A stretch of DNA of 64,000 nucleotides from Burkholderiaceae bacterium (GCA_019751915.1 JAIEMS010000020.1:1-64000), one strand, 5' to 3'. Numbered from the stretch's first letter, positions 35,656 to 46,477 are shown. Translations and numbers: made by a program. The notes: generated by a model from the sequence alone, not told the origin.

Positions 35656-38600
35656 GCCCGGTGTGCCTCACGGTCGAGCATGGCATCGAGTGCATCGAGC
35701 AATGGCAGCGGTGGTGCAATCGCCAAAACGCCATGGCCCGGGGCATCGATACCGCGCAGAAATAAATACAAAGCCCCGCCCAATTGCTGCGCGGGATCGT
35801 ACTGCGCGCCCAACCGCTGGCGCAGCAGCCGGTGCAATGCCAGCAGGTACAGCGCCGCCTGCACGTCGTAGCGGTGCGCCGCCATCGTCGCAGCCAAGGC
35901 ATCTGCATGGTAGGCCCCCGCATCGGCTCCGAGGTAGTTCGATTTGTAATCCAGCACCCAATAGCGCCCGGCATGCTCGAAAACCAAATCGGCAAAACCC
36001 ATCAACATGCCATGCAGCGTGCGCTTGGGTAACGGTGCGCGGTCTTGGCCGGGCAGCAAGTGCTGCCGGCACAGCGCATCGACCTCCGAGGCATTCAAAT
36101 ACCCGGCAGGCAGCCAAAACTCCATTTCAGGCAAAACACAGGTCAGTGCTTGCAGCGACACCCCGACCTCCGGTAGCGGCATCCGGGCCACGGCACCGAG
36201 CCACTGCACCACGGTATCGGCATCGGCGGCCCGACCAGCCCGCTCACAGCGTTGGCGCAAGCGATCGGCCAAGCCGGGGTTATCGTCCAACGCAAAGCCA
36301 GCACCAGCGAGCCATTCGAGTTGCTCATGCAAAAAATTGCCGACCAATGCGCCGCGTGTAAAACCATGCCACGGCTGCGCCGACGATGCAGCAGCAGAAC
36401 CCGCATGAAGTGCCACACGCTGGGGCACAAGCGTGGTGACCGCAGCGTCCGTGCCCTCAGGGGGGTATTCATCATCGGCGGCACGAGGCACCGGAGCAGA
36501 TGTGCTGCCCACTGCATTGGATGCAACACCCCGCACCAATTGTGAAAAACTGCCAATGCCCCAATCGCGCTCAAATTGCCCGGCATAAACCATCGACGGG
36601 TGCAGCGGCGCTAGCACGCCGCGCAGTGCCAAGGGGGTACAAGGCACCTCGCTGGCTTGCTGGTACGCCGTACCCTGTAACGCAATATCGGTCTGCCCCT
36701 GCGCCATCGCTTGCAGCAAGGCCAGCCATTCATTGGCCGCCCACGCTGGTGCGCCCCCAAATAAATAACCCGCTGCGCTCTGGTGTGTGCAACACGCCTG
36801 ACTGTTGCCCACTTTGAGCGCCGCAAAACCCAACCACAGCGCATGGCGGGCACGCGTCAGGGCGACATACAGCAAACGCAGGTCTTCACGCTGGCGCTCT
36901 TGGTCAGCTTGCGCTAGGGCCTCTTTGCTCAGATGCAGGTGCAAACTGCGTTGCCCCTGTGCATCGGCTAGATGCCAAAATGACGTGGCATCGTTCTTCT
37001 CGGCCCGGAAACTGCACGCAAATGGCAAACACACCACCGGGTATTCCAAGCCTTTGCTCTTGTAGATGGTCACCACCTTGACCAAATCGGCATCGCTTTC
37101 CAAACGCACGATTTGCTCCTCCCCACTGGAGCCACCCTCCTGCATTTGCTGACTTAACCAACGAATCAATGCCTGTTCACCCTCAAGTTCGGCACTGGCA
37201 GTTTGGAGCAACTCCGCCAAATGCAAAAAATTGGTCAAGCGCCGCTCACCGCCAGACTGGGCCAACCAACGTGCAGGCAAATCAAGCTGGTGAAGTGTTT
37301 GGCGCAACATCGTTAGCACACCCTGCGTTTGCCACACTCCATGCAACGCACGCAGTTGTGCGCTGCGCGCATCAAAGGCCTCGTCATCGGTCGCGAGTTG
37401 CATCAACTCGTCCAGCGACAGGCCGACCGTGCGCGTTGCCAAACCGGCGCGCACCCGTGGCACATCCAGCGGCGCAGCCACTGCATGCAACCAATGCTGC
37501 AAATCGTGGGCTTCGTCGCTGGTAAATACCGAGTTTTTGTCCGATAAATACACCGATGCCACACCGCGTCGCTGCAGCGCACGCCGCACCGCAGCAGCCT
37601 CTACACCCGAACGCACCAACACCGCAATATCTGCCGGGCGCAGGCGCTGCAAAGGCTGCCCTTCTTGTGCAAAACCTGCCTGTGCATCGTTGAGCCAAGT
37701 GACGATGCGCTGGGCACACAACGCTGCCAACAGGCTGCGGTGCTCTTGGGCACTGTGCAATTCAAGATGGTGCTGCACCAGCAGCGCAGGCACTAAGCCA
37801 TCGGCGGTTTGAAACCTCTCAGGCCGACCGCAGGCTTTGACTTTGACAAATGGCAACGGGTTGTCTGTCTGCGCCCCTGCCCGAAACAAAAATGCACCAG
37901 CGCCGGGCCGCTCCTCCGCATAGGCAAAGACGTGGTTCACAGCCCCCACCAGTGCCTGCGTTGAACGGTAGTTGGTGTCCAAAATGTAGTGCCGTCCGGC
38001 GGTGGCACGGCGGGCTGCCAAGTAGCTGTAAATATCAGCGCCCCGAAAGCCATAAATGGATTGCTTGGGGTCTCCAATCAGCAGCAGCACGGTGGACGCA
38101 TCGTTGTCGGCAGTGCGGTAAAGCCGGTCAAAAATGCGGTATTGCAGCGGCGATGTGTCTTGAAATTCGTCCACCAAAGCCACAGTGTATTGGCCGATGA
38201 TGCGGGCACGCAAGCGCTCGCTGTTGGGGCCTGCCAGCGCCTGATCGAGCCGTTGCAACATATCGGCAAAACCAAAACGGCCACTTTGTTTTTTCAGCTC
38301 GGCCATGCGCGCCTGCACCCGAGCGGCAGCATGCAGGCGCAACGCCACCGACGGCTTTGGCAAAGCCTGCTGTGCCAGCAACACATCGGCCAGTGCCTGA
38401 AAGTGTTCGGGCAGTGTGATCTGCGGCGCACCGGCCTTGCGCGCCTCTTGCAGTCCATCGGGGCTGAAACGATGCTGCGCGGCATCGGTCAGTTCGAGCT
38501 CTTCAACGGCAGGATTTTGTGCCCATGCTGCGATGGTGACCAGCCAGCCGGTGTAATGGCGCGGAGCCAGTTTGCGTCCATCCCAACCGGCACCTGCCAC

Positions 38601-39356
38601 TTGTTCATCGAGCCACTGCTGCATCGCTGGGACGCGTTCGGCCCAGCCCTGTTTGAGGGTAGTTATCACATGTTGCCGCTGTTGTTGGGTACGCTCGATC
38701 ACGTCGCCTAAAGAACCAACGCCAACACCCTCCGGCAAAGTTTGCGCCGACAAACCGTGCATGTCTTTGACCAATGCCTCGACGTTGCCCCAAACTTTCA
38801 GCACAACCTCCAGCACCTCACCATGCAGCGGGTAACACTGCTGTCGCCAATAATCTTGCGCTGCTTCCGTCTGTACGGCGCGTTCATCCGCGCTCAGTTC
38901 CTCGTCGAATAAGCAACCACTGTCAAAGGCATGCTCACGCAACATGCGCTGGCACCACGCATCAATGGTGTGGACTGCCGCATCGTCCATCCCTTCGGCT
39001 GCGGTTGCCAAACGCCAAGCAGCACCGGTACGCGCCGTACCGGGTGGGTATGCCGCCAAAAGCTCGGCCAGAAAATCATCGCCAGCACAAACCACCGCCT
39101 CGCCACGAAAACACCGGGCCGCCTCTAGCAGACGGGCACGAATGCGATCAGACAACTCGCGCGTGGCCGCACGGGTAAAGGTCATGACCAAAATTTCTGC
39201 TGGACTCAAAGGGCGCACAAAGGCATTCCCATCGCCATGACCGAGCACCAAACGCAAATACAGCGCCGCAATCGTCCAAGTTTTGCCGGTACCGGCACTG
39301 GCTTCAATCAGGCGACTGCCCGACAACGGAAAGTCGATGGCATTCAAGGTACGCAT
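35652..39356 (-). CDS. recB: Exodeoxyribonuclease V beta subunit RecB
   Basis: Helicase-nuclease subunit of 1234 residues. Walker A is EASAGTGKTWTIAALYLRL (K25), motif II is VALVDEFQDTSPLQYRIFDR, and GDPKQSIYGFRGADIYSYLA, LDTNYRSTQALVGAVNHVFA and TIYKSKGLEYPVVCLPFACS follow. The C-terminal nuclease has GMLMGFADLVFEH and the catalytic WVLDYKSNYLG (about residue 1135). All activity motifs are intact. It overlaps recC by 13 bases upstream and recD by four downstream. The complex processes double-strand ends for RecA; Chi recognition cannot be deduced. Confidence 0.97.
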   Translation of the reverse strand: MRTLNAIDFPLSGSRLIEASAGTGKTWTIAALYLRLVLGHGDGNAFVRPLSPAEILVMTFTRAATRELSDRIRARLLEAARCFRGEAVVCAGDDFLAELLAAYPPGTARTGAAWRLATAAEGMDDAAVHTIDAWCQRMLREHAFDSGCLFDEELSADERAVQTEAAQDYWRQQCYPLHGEVLEVVLKVWGNVEALVKDMHGLSAQTLPEGVGVGSLGDVIERTQQQRQHVITTLKQGWAERVPAMQQWLDEQVAGAGWDGRKLAPRHYTGWLVTIAAWAQNPAVEELELTDAAQHRFSPDGLQEARKAGAPQITLPEHFQALADVLLAQQALPKPSVALRLHAAARVQARMAELKKQSGRFGFADMLQRLDQALAGPNSERLRARIIGQYTVALVDEFQDTSPLQYRIFDRLYRTADNDASTVLLLIGDPKQSIYGFRGADIYSYLAARRATAGRHYILDTNYRSTQALVGAVNHVFAYAEERPGAGAFLFRAGAQTDNPLPFVKVKACGRPERFQTADGLVPALLVQHHLELHSAQEHRSLLAALCAQRIVTWLNDAQAGFAQEGQPLQRLRPADIAVLVRSGVEAAAVRRALQRRGVASVYLSDKNSVFTSDEAHDLQHWLHAVAAPLDVPRVRAGLATRTVGLSLDELMQLATDDEAFDARSAQLRALHGVWQTQGVLTMLRQTLHQLDLPARWLAQSGGERRLTNFLHLAELLQTASAELEGEQALIRWLSQQMQEGGSSGEEQIVRLESDADLVKVVTIYKSKGLEYPVVCLPFACSFRAEKNDATSFWHLADAQGQRSLHLHLSKEALAQADQERQREDLRLLYVALTRARHALWLGFAALKVGNSQACCTHQSAAGYLFGGAPAWAANEWLALLQAMAQGQTDIALQGTAYQQASEVPCTPLALRGVLAPLHPSMVYAGQFERDWGIGSFSQLVRGVASNAVGSTSAPVPRAADDEYPPEGTDAAVTTLVPQRVALHAGSAAASSAQPWHGFTRGALVGNFLHEQLEWLAGAGFALDDNPGLADRLRQRCERAGRAADADTVVQWLGAVARMPLPEVGVSLQALTCVLPEMEFWLPAGYLNASEVDALCRQHLLPGQDRAPLPKRTLHGMLMGFADLVFEHAGRYWVLDYKSNYLGADAGAYHADALAATMAAHRYDVQAALYLLALHRLLRQRLGAQYDPAQQLGGALYLFLRGIDAPGHGVLAIAPPLPLLDALDAMLDREAHRA

Positions 39357-42300
39357 GGGGCGGCTTCTTCGGAGCTTTCAGGGCTTTCGGGGTGTGGCAT
39401 CGCTTCTACATAGTTCTGCACCCACTCAGCCAATGGACGGTAAACCGATTCCGCTAATTGCTTGAAACGTCCATCTTCGGCCAGAGTTTCAAAATCAGGA
39501 AAAACCCGCGCGATGCAAGGTTCGGCGACATCACCATCACGTTGGTAACTGCCTTCATAGGCTGCCACAACATCACGGCCTTGCACCTGTGCCAAACCGG
39601 TATCCAATGCCAATGGCAGAGGGGTTTGCATTCCGTCACGCCAGACTTCCAGTAGGTGCATGAGTGTGGTGTGTGCAAGCGCTTGATCGACCGGATGGAT
39701 GTACAGCGTGGCATCACGCCCCACCACGACCCCGCGCACAACGATACCGCTGACCGCTGCGGCCAAACTGCGTACCCAAAACGACAGCATCTTGTCAGTA
39801 CGAACCGTGGCTTTGGGGGCCTCTCGTTTGGAGTTTTCTTCCTTGGGCACCTGCTTTAACAACTTAGAAGGCTTGAGTTCTAACCACACCGGTTGCCCAT
39901 CAGGGCCAGCGTGCAAGTGGTCGAGCCAATCCTCAAAGATAACGCTGCTGCCCCCACCGGACTCCCCGGCAACACAACGCAGTGGCACACGCGCCACCCC
40001 TTCGGGGTGAGCGTTCTGCACCGATTGCCATGCGTGCAACAAAGGTAAAAGCGCCGCTGTAAGCTGTTTTTGTGTACGCTCGGCAAAACCACCCAAGGGC
40101 AGCCGCCCTGCTCGGCGCAGACTTTCTAAGCGCACAGCGACAAGACCGGCTACCGTGTCACTCTGACCCACAGCCCTTGCGCCGTGGGCACTATCGGTCA
40201 GAACGCCCTCGACCAACTCACGCACTACGCCGTACTCTTGCAAACCCCTCAAACCAAAAGCTTCTTCATCGGCCGACTCTTCATCGACTTCGCCAAACAC
40301 TACGCCCAGCCGCCGAAGAAAGAACGTTCTGACAGGGTGGCGTAAAAAGCCTGCTAACTGAGCCACGGTCAGTGGCACGCGGACATCAGGCGTCCAAACC
40401 GGCGGCACCATACCCGCACCTCCGGCAAGAACCGATGCAGACTCAGCGTGTGCCGAGCGCCACTCACGGGCATATGTCCACAAATCGCTGCGCCCTTCAA
40501 AGTAACGCCGACTGAACGGTTGCAAAGGATGCTCAGTGGTGCGCTGGGCCAACACATCACCACGCCAACCTGCTGCCAAATAATCGCGCAATTGCGAAAC
40601 CAATACCGAGGGCGGTTGCTCGCTGTGATCACGCACACTGCGCCCTGTCCAACTGACGTAAAGAACTCGCCGCGCCGACAAAAGTGCCTCCAACATCAGC
40701 TGCCGATCATCGCTTTGGCGTGAGCGATCACCGGGACGCACTTGGCCGGGCAAGCCCATCAAATCAAAATCACTGCGTGGTGCACGGCGCGGGTAATCAC
40801 CATCGTTCATACCCAGCAAGCAGACCATTTCAAAGGGAATAGCCCGCATCGGCATCAAGGTACAAAAGGTCACACCGCCCGCCCGAAAACGCTGCTGCAA
40901 CGAAGGCTCTTGCAGCGTTTCAAGCCACGCCTCCCGCGCTACTGACAAGGCAACCTTATCGGTAAATCCAGCCTGCACGCAGGCTTCTTGCCAGCGGATG
41001 AGGGCGTTATCGAGGGCACCCATCACCTCTCGGTCGGTGTCATCGGTCGGCTCGATCAAATCTGCCAGCAAACTGCGGCCCCGTTGTGCCCATTCAGTGG
41101 GTGTAGCAGCTGTGCTGGCCTGCGTCAGCCACAGTTCAAGGCGGTGCAATAGCTGGGCCAACACACCGGCCAAGTCTGCCTCCAAACCACCGACCTCAAC
41201 GTAAGGCTCTATGCCAGCAAAACCAACATCCCCACTGGTGTAGCCCAGCAACATGCGCCGCAAACCAAAGTCGCTGGTGTTTTGTGTTCCGCAAGCAGCC
41301 AAGTCTAGGTGGGCACGCTGATCTTCATTCAGCCCCCAGCGAATGCCCGCGCCCATCATCCACTGCGTCAAACGTGGCAACGCATCGGCTGCCACACCAA
41401 AACGTGCAGCCACACCGGGCACGTCCAACAAATCGCGCAGCTCACTCAGTCGGCAACGTTGCTGAGGCAAGCGCAATAGCCATTCCAAAGCACCAACAAT
41501 AGGGCTACTGATGCGGGCGCTTAAATCGGCAATATCAAATGGGATAAAACGCGGATCATGGCGCGCATACTGACCAAACACCGCACGAATTGCAGGTGCT
41601 ACCGTATCGATGTTTGGCACCATCACAACCACGTCGCGCGGCTGCAAAGGCATTGCACCAGAACGCTCTGCAAACAGGTGCAAAAGCTGGTCATGCAACA
41701 CCTCGACCTCCCGCAAAATACTGTGCGCAACGTGAAAAACGATCGACCGATCAGCCCCATCAGCGGTTCGTTCTGGGTGCTCTGCCAATGGCACCAGATC
41801 GCGGATTCGGTACTGCACTTGGGTCAATAGGGGCGTGGCAACAGTGTCTTCATCCTCATCAAACAAATCAACGCGCGGCAATGCAAATTGCTCCAGCGCC
41901 TGCTGGGCATCGTCAAACTCATCCAATTGGCGCACAAAATCACGGCCTTGACGCCCCCACGCCGCCAACAACGGATGGGCATGGGCATGCATTTGCTCCA
42001 GTGGTAAAACTGCCAGATCACGCCCCCCACGCAGCGGCTGGCGACGGCGCTGCATTCGCAGTAATTCACGCCCGTCAATGGTGTCTGCCCAATGAAATCG
42101 GCAAGGGTTTGGGATCGCCAACAGCACTTGCGTGTGCGCTGATAGTGCTGCGAGCATCTGCAACACTGGCAACGGCACTTGGGTTGTACCAAACAACACC
42201 ACACGCCGGGCTACCGGCTGCGCCAAAGCGGCCCCGCTTCGCAGTGCATCGATTGCACGCTGGTGAATGTGGGGCCGAATTGCTTGGCTCTCACGCCCAT

Positions 42301-42889
42301 CAAGGGTGGCCAAGATGGTGCGCCAAAGCATCGGTTGCCAGCACTGATCGCTAGGCAGCGGCAGGTTAGGACGACCAGGTGCCAGTAGCACGTCACGCTC
42401 TGCCCCCCATTCAACCAGCCAGTCGGGTCGATAAACTTGGTACTGATCGAAAAGATCGGCCAAACGACCCGCCAGTTGGAACAATCGGTCAGGCTCATTG
42501 GTACGCAAAAAACCTGCCACAGGCTCAAAACCCGGAACCCGCAGCATGTCTGGCAAGTGGCGCATGAGCCGCCACGTCATCGGCGTTTTGTCTAACGGCG
42601 ACTGCAATGGAACTTGTTCACGCCCTAGCACTTGGCGGTAGGTTCGCCATAAAAAGCGCGAGGGCAACTCGACACGCGCTGGGGCACAGATTCCCGCACT
42701 GCGCGCTTGCGCCATCTTGAACCATTCGGCCATGCCGTTGCTTTGTACAAGGACGATTTCTTCTTCGAGTGGCGCCAAAGGATTTTGGCGCAGCCAAGAA
42801 AATACGGTTTCAGCCAGCGTTTCAGTGCGATTACTGTGCAGGGCGATCAAGCCCGACTGGATATTAGTGCCCAAAACAAAAATCTCCAT
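39344..42889 (-). CDS. recC: Exodeoxyribonuclease V gamma subunit RecC
   Basis: Chi-scanning scaffold subunit of 1181 residues. ATG 42889 begins MEIFVLGTNIQSGLIALHSN, close to the usual RecC start; a TTG three codons earlier is possible. Conserved blocks include EEIVLVQSNGMAEWFKMAQA, FLWRTYRQVLG, HVAHSILREVEVLHDQLLHL, VVMVPNIDTVAPAIRAVFGQ, FEMVCLLGMNDGDYPRRAPR and DFDLMGLPGQVRPGDRSRQS. Inactivated helicase-like folds are expected. It is the first gene of the recCBD unit and follows the terminator behind tRNA-fMet, so a promoter should lie near 42890-42940, where I see no strong match. Confidence 0.95.
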   Translation of the reverse strand: MEIFVLGTNIQSGLIALHSNRTETLAETVFSWLRQNPLAPLEEEIVLVQSNGMAEWFKMAQARSAGICAPARVELPSRFLWRTYRQVLGREQVPLQSPLDKTPMTWRLMRHLPDMLRVPGFEPVAGFLRTNEPDRLFQLAGRLADLFDQYQVYRPDWLVEWGAERDVLLAPGRPNLPLPSDQCWQPMLWRTILATLDGRESQAIRPHIHQRAIDALRSGAALAQPVARRVVLFGTTQVPLPVLQMLAALSAHTQVLLAIPNPCRFHWADTIDGRELLRMQRRRQPLRGGRDLAVLPLEQMHAHAHPLLAAWGRQGRDFVRQLDEFDDAQQALEQFALPRVDLFDEDEDTVATPLLTQVQYRIRDLVPLAEHPERTADGADRSIVFHVAHSILREVEVLHDQLLHLFAERSGAMPLQPRDVVVMVPNIDTVAPAIRAVFGQYARHDPRFIPFDIADLSARISSPIVGALEWLLRLPQQRCRLSELRDLLDVPGVAARFGVAADALPRLTQWMMGAGIRWGLNEDQRAHLDLAACGTQNTSDFGLRRMLLGYTSGDVGFAGIEPYVEVGGLEADLAGVLAQLLHRLELWLTQASTAATPTEWAQRGRSLLADLIEPTDDTDREVMGALDNALIRWQEACVQAGFTDKVALSVAREAWLETLQEPSLQQRFRAGGVTFCTLMPMRAIPFEMVCLLGMNDGDYPRRAPRSDFDLMGLPGQVRPGDRSRQSDDRQLMLEALLSARRVLYVSWTGRSVRDHSEQPPSVLVSQLRDYLAAGWRGDVLAQRTTEHPLQPFSRRYFEGRSDLWTYAREWRSAHAESASVLAGGAGMVPPVWTPDVRVPLTVAQLAGFLRHPVRTFFLRRLGVVFGEVDEESADEEAFGLRGLQEYGVVRELVEGVLTDSAHGARAVGQSDTVAGLVAVRLESLRRAGRLPLGGFAERTQKQLTAALLPLLHAWQSVQNAHPEGVARVPLRCVAGESGGGSSVIFEDWLDHLHAGPDGQPVWLELKPSKLLKQVPKEENSKREAPKATVRTDKMLSFWVRSLAAAVSGIVVRGVVVGRDATLYIHPVDQALAHTTLMHLLEVWRDGMQTPLPLALDTGLAQVQGRDVVAAYEGSYQRDGDVAEPCIARVFPDFETLAEDGRFKQLAESVYRPLAEWVQNYVEAMPHPESPESSEEAAPCVP

Positions 42890-42940
42890 ATTCAGCAAAT
42901 TACGGAGAAATTACGCTGATTTTCGATCTCTTCTAAAAAA

Positions 42941-42977
42941 AGCCCAAAAAAAAGCCCACATTACTGTGGGCTTTTTT
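42941..42977 (-). terminator. Strong terminator behind tRNA-fMet
   Basis: AAAGCCCACA and TGTGGGCTTT form a ten-base stem with a TTAC loop. On the minus strand it is followed by a run of eight T, then a further GGGC and seven T. The plus strand also has a T-run, so it may work both ways. It separates the tRNA from recC. Confidence 0.85.
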
Positions 42978-42993
42978 GCGGTTACCGCTTATT

Positions 42994-43070
<77 letters not shown>

Positions 43071-43075
43071 CTTTA

Positions 43076-43081
43076 ATTATA
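43076..43081 (-). promoter_or_regulatory. Exact -10 TATAAT in front of tRNA-fMet
   Basis: TATAAT (minus strand) ends six bases before the first base of the tRNA. The best -35 is weak (TGGCAC, 18-base spacing, inside rplQ). If used, transcription starts at or next to the tRNA 5' end. It would let the tRNA be made apart from the ribosomal operon. Confidence 0.5.
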
Positions 43082-43089
43082 ACCTGCTT

Positions 43090-43488
43090 TTATGCAGTCG
43101 TGCCAGAATTATTTTCTTCAGTCACCACAGCACCGCGATCCACCAGCTCTACCAGAGCCATAGGTGCGTTATCGCCAACGCGGAAACCCATTTTCAAAAT
43201 ACGGGTATAACCACCGGGACGCGCATTAAAGCGGGGGCCGAGGTCATTGAACAGCTTAGTAACGCTGTCACGGTCACGCAGACGGTCAAAAGCCAAGCGG
43301 CGGTTTGCAACAGTATCGACCTTGGCCAAAGTGATCATGGGCTCGATCACGCGGCGCAGTTCTTTAGACTTGGGCAAAGTGGTCTTGATGACTTCATGCT
43401 CAATGAGCGAGTTCATCATGTTACGCAACATCGCGAGGCGGTGTGACGTAGTGCGATTGAGTTTACGGAGTCCGTGTCCGTGGCGCAT
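43090..43488 (-). CDS. rplQ: Ribosomal protein L17
   Basis: 132 residues, large-subunit protein near the exit tunnel. [20 protein letters not shown] is the canonical L17 start, followed by [20 protein letters not shown] and [20 protein letters not shown]. It is the last protein gene of the long operon, 88 bases after rpoA, then tRNA-fMet. Confidence 0.98.
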   Translation of the reverse strand: MRHGHGLRKLNRTTSHRLAMLRNMMNSLIEHEVIKTTLPKSKELRRVIEPMITLAKVDTVANRRLAFDRLRDRDSVTKLFNDLGPRFNARPGGYTRILKMGFRVGDNAPMALVELVDRGAVVTEENNSGTTA

Positions 43489-43576
43489 GGTGCTTTTCCT
43501 TTGATATCGTTAAATCAGGCAGCCGTACAAGGTACTGCCCGAGGCACTGCCCCCATAAAGGGGCTGAAATTATAGC

Positions 43577-44566
43577 TTAACGCTTGTCCAAACCGGCTGG
43601 AGGCCAGTTCTCGAGCTTCATGCCAAGTGTCAAGCCACGCGAGGCCAAGACTTCCTTGATCTCATTGAGTGACTTACGGCCCAGATTAGGCGTTTTGAGC
43701 AACTCATTTTCGGTGCGCTGAATAAGATCACCGATGTAATAGATGTTCTCAGCCTTGAGGCAATTGGCAGAACGCACAGTGAGTTCAAGTTCATCGACTG
43801 GGCGCAGCAGAATCGGATCGAAACTGGCTGTGTTACGAGCGCCTTGCTGCGGAAAGTCGGGCAAATCGCCACCTTCGAGCTGCGCAAACACTGCCAATTG
43901 TTCAACCAAAATTTTGGCCGAAGCACGCACGGCATCTTCTGCCGAAATTGCGCCATTGGTTTCAATTTCCACGACCAGCTTATCCAAGTCAGTGCGCTGC
44001 TCAACGCGGGCACTTTCCACGGTGTAGCTCACACGGCGAACTGGCGAAAAAGAAGCGTCAAGGATGATACGGCCAATCGACTTGGTAGATTCATCCGCAT
44101 AACGGCGCATCGTGCCAGGAACATAACCACGGCCTTTTTCGACCTTGATTTGCATGTCCAGCTTGCCGCCTTGCGACAGATGGGCAATAACATGGTCAGG
44201 GTTGATGATTTCAACGTCGTGGGGCGTTTGAATATCCCGTGCCGTGACAACACCTTCGCCGTCTTTACGCAAGCTCAACGTGACTTCATCACGGTTGTGA
44301 AGCTTGAAAACAACGCCCTTGAGGTTCAACAAAATGTTGACCACATCTTCTTGCACGCCATCAATGGACGAATACTCGTGCAGAACCCCAGCAATCGTCA
44401 CTTCGGTCGCTGCGTAACCCACCATAGACGAGAGCAGAACGCGCCGAATAGCATTGCCCAGCGTATGACCGTAACCACGCTCGAACGGCTCCAGAACGAC
44501 TTTGGCACGGTTGTGCCCGAGTTGCTCGACGTTGATAGCCTTGGGTTTCAGCAAATTGGTTTGCAT
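43577..44566 (-). CDS. rpoA: RNA polymerase alpha subunit
   Basis: 329 residues, the usual size. The N-terminal assembly domain has [20 protein letters not shown] and [20 protein letters not shown]. The C-terminal UP-element/activator domain has [20 protein letters not shown] and [20 protein letters not shown], then [15 protein letters not shown]. It sits between rpsD and rplQ as in the alpha operon. Confidence 0.98.
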   Translation of the reverse strand: MQTNLLKPKAINVEQLGHNRAKVVLEPFERGYGHTLGNAIRRVLLSSMVGYAATEVTIAGVLHEYSSIDGVQEDVVNILLNLKGVVFKLHNRDEVTLSLRKDGEGVVTARDIQTPHDVEIINPDHVIAHLSQGGKLDMQIKVEKGRGYVPGTMRRYADESTKSIGRIILDASFSPVRRVSYTVESARVEQRTDLDKLVVEIETNGAISAEDAVRASAKILVEQLAVFAQLEGGDLPDFPQQGARNTASFDPILLRPVDELELTVRSANCLKAENIYYIGDLIQRTENELLKTPNLGRKSLNEIKEVLASRGLTLGMKLENWPPAGLDKR

Positions 44567-44679
44567 GCAGACTTCCTCTCAATACCCCCAGCTCGTTACA
44601 CCGGTAAGGCTGGTGAAGCGCCTGTACCGCGATGCCTCGCGGTACAGGAACAGTTTTATCGAAAATACAGCCGAGAGGC

Positions 44680-45303
44680 TTAACGCGAATACAGTTCCAC
44701 AATCAGCGATTCGTTGATGTCTGCACCAAACTCATCACGATCAGGAACTTTCTTGAACACGCCTTCTGCCTTATCAGCATTGACATCCACCCATGCAGGC
44801 ATACCAACTTGTTGTGCCAATTGCAGGGCTTCAACGATGCGGTTTTGCTTCTTGGATTTTTCGCGCACGGCAACAACGTCACCCACCTTGACCAAGTAGG
44901 ATGGAATATTGACCGATTGGCCGTTGACCACGATGGCCTTGTGCGAAACGATCTGGCGGGCTTCAGCACGTGTGGAGGCAAAGCCCATGCGATAAACCAC
45001 ATTGTCCAGACGGCATTCCAACAGCGACATCAGGTTGGCACCTGTATTGCCCTTGCGGCGGTCAGCAGCCTCAAAGCAGCGACGGAATTGCTTTTCCAGC
45101 ACGCCGTACATGCGCTTGACTTTTTGCTTTTCACGCAATTGCAGACCGTAGTCGGAAGTGCGAGCACCAGAAGTACGGCCATGTTGACCGGGCTTAGAAT
45201 CAAATTTTGCCTTGTCCGCAATCGAGCGACGTGCGCTCTTGAGGAACAGGTCGGTGCCTTCACGGCGGGAGAGTTTGGCCTTGGGGCCGAGGTAACGTGC
45301 CAC
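44680..45303 (-). CDS. rpsD: Ribosomal protein S4
   Basis: 207 residues. Primary 16S rRNA-binding protein and, in E. coli, translational repressor of the alpha operon. It begins [20 protein letters not shown] and lacks the N-terminal zinc-binding Cys cluster, so it is the zinc-free form. The S4 RNA-binding domain (about 95-160) has [20 protein letters not shown] and [20 protein letters not shown]. The upstream gap to rpsK is 92 bases. Confidence 0.98.
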   Translation of the reverse strand: MARYLGPKAKLSRREGTDLFLKSARRSIADKAKFDSKPGQHGRTSGARTSDYGLQLREKQKVKRMYGVLEKQFRRCFEAADRRKGNTGANLMSLLECRLDNVVYRMGFASTRAEARQIVSHKAIVVNGQSVNIPSYLVKVGDVVAVREKSKKQNRIVEALQLAQQVGMPAWVDVNADKAEGVFKKVPDRDEFGADINESLIVELYSR

Positions 45304-45395
45304 GTGAACTTCCTTTTATGTCATCTGCCGCAAACCATTGCGGGAGCCGCCTGAGGCGCTAATGCGGCGCAGGCGGCGGTGGGCTTCAAAATGAA

Positions 45396-45800
45396 TTAAA
45401 TACGACGACGCTTTTGTGGGCGGCAACCGTTGTGGGGTACAGGTGTCACATCAGCGATCGATGTAATACGGATACCCAAAGCGCCCAAAGCACGAACCGA
45501 GGATTCGCGACCTGGGCCTGGGCCCTTGATTTCGACATCGAGGTTCTTGATACCTTGCTCAATGGCTGCACGACCTGCCATTTCCGAAGCTACTTGGGCA
45601 GCAAACGGAGTGGACTTGCGCGAACCCTTGAAGCCTTGGCCGCCGGAAGATGCCCAAGAGAGAGCATTGCCTTGGCGATCAGTGATCGTGATGATGGTGT
45701 TGTTGAATGACGCATGCACGTGAGCAATGCCATCCGAAACGTTCTTGCGAACTTTTTTACGAACACGCTGTGCTGCGTTATTGGCAGGAGATTTAGCCAT
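45396..45800 (-). CDS. rpsK: Ribosomal protein S11
   Basis: 134 residues; platform protein of the small subunit. Signatures: [60 protein letters not shown] and [16 protein letters not shown] at the end. It lies 18 bases after rpsM. Confidence 0.98.
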   Translation of the reverse strand: MAKSPANNAAQRVRKKVRKNVSDGIAHVHASFNNTIITITDRQGNALSWASSGGQGFKGSRKSTPFAAQVASEMAGRAAIEQGIKNLDVEIKGPGPGRESSVRALGALGIRITSIADVTPVPHNGCRPQKRRRI

Positions 45801-45818
45801 ATTGATCTTTCAATCTCT

Positions 45819-46184
45819 TTATTTCTTCAGTGCCGCTGCGCCCTTGCGCGGACCCTTGCGGGTACGGGCATTGGTGCGGGTGCGCTGACCACGCATCGGC
45901 AGACCGCGACGGTGGCGGAAACCACGGTAGCAGCCAATGTCCATCAAGCGCTTGATGTTCATCGTCGTTTCACGACGCAGGTCACCTTCGATGGTGAACT
46001 GTGCGATCTGATCGCGAATCTTTTCAAGATCGCCATCCGTCAGATCTTTGATCTTCTTGGAATAAGCGATTTCGCATGCTTCGCAAATTTTGCGTGCGCG
46101 AGTGCGACCGATGCCGTAAATGGCGGTCAGGCCAATTTCAGCATGCTGATGTGGCGGAATATTGATACCAGCGATACGTGCCAT
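45819..46184 (-). CDS. rpsM: Ribosomal protein S13
   Basis: 121 residues; small-subunit head protein contacting the P-site t[41 protein letters not shown] and the basic tail [20 protein letters not shown] are canonical. The operon order rpmJ-rpsM-rpsK-rpsD-rpoA-rplQ is preserved. Confidence 0.98.
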   Translation of the reverse strand: MARIAGINIPPHQHAEIGLTAIYGIGRTRARKICEACEIAYSKKIKDLTDGDLEKIRDQIAQFTIEGDLRRETTMNIKRLMDIGCYRGFRHRRGLPMRGQRTRTNARTRKGPRKGAAALKK

Positions 46185-46207
46185 ATGCGTCCTCTATACT
46201 TTCCTAA

Positions 46208-46321
46208 TCAACCCTGACGCTGCTTGTGGCGCATGTCAGTGCAGATCACACGCACCACACCCTTGCGGCGGATGATCTTGCAATTACGGCAGATTTTCTT
46301 GACTGAAGCAGAAACTCTCAT
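46208..46321 (-). CDS. rpmJ: Ribosomal protein L36
   Basis: A short gene of 37 codons plus stop. It encodes [20 protein letters not shown] then [17 protein letters not shown], with zinc ligands C11, C14, C27 and H32, so it is the zinc-binding (C+) form. TAGGAG lies nine bases upstream of the ATG. It stands between secY and rpsM; infA, which often sits here in betaproteobacteria, is absent from the 156-base space to secY. Confidence 0.96.
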   Translation of the reverse strand: MRVSASVKKICRNCKIIRRKGVVRVICTDMRHKQRQG

Positions 46322-46477
46322 TTCATTCTCCTAAAACTTTTCGCGCTTCCAAGCCATAAAGACTCGAAACACAATGGGTGCCCGCAAACTGTGGGACGTG
46401 GATTGATCTTGACTTTCGAACTTGCAAGACTGCTTTTTTGCAACCCTGCAGTCATTGGTCTTCAGGACTGTCTCAGT

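Noticed and set aside
46208-46321. A frameshift in rpmJ suspected on first reading
   Set aside because: Recounting the bases against neighbouring gene ends showed 114 bases and an intact 37-codon frame.
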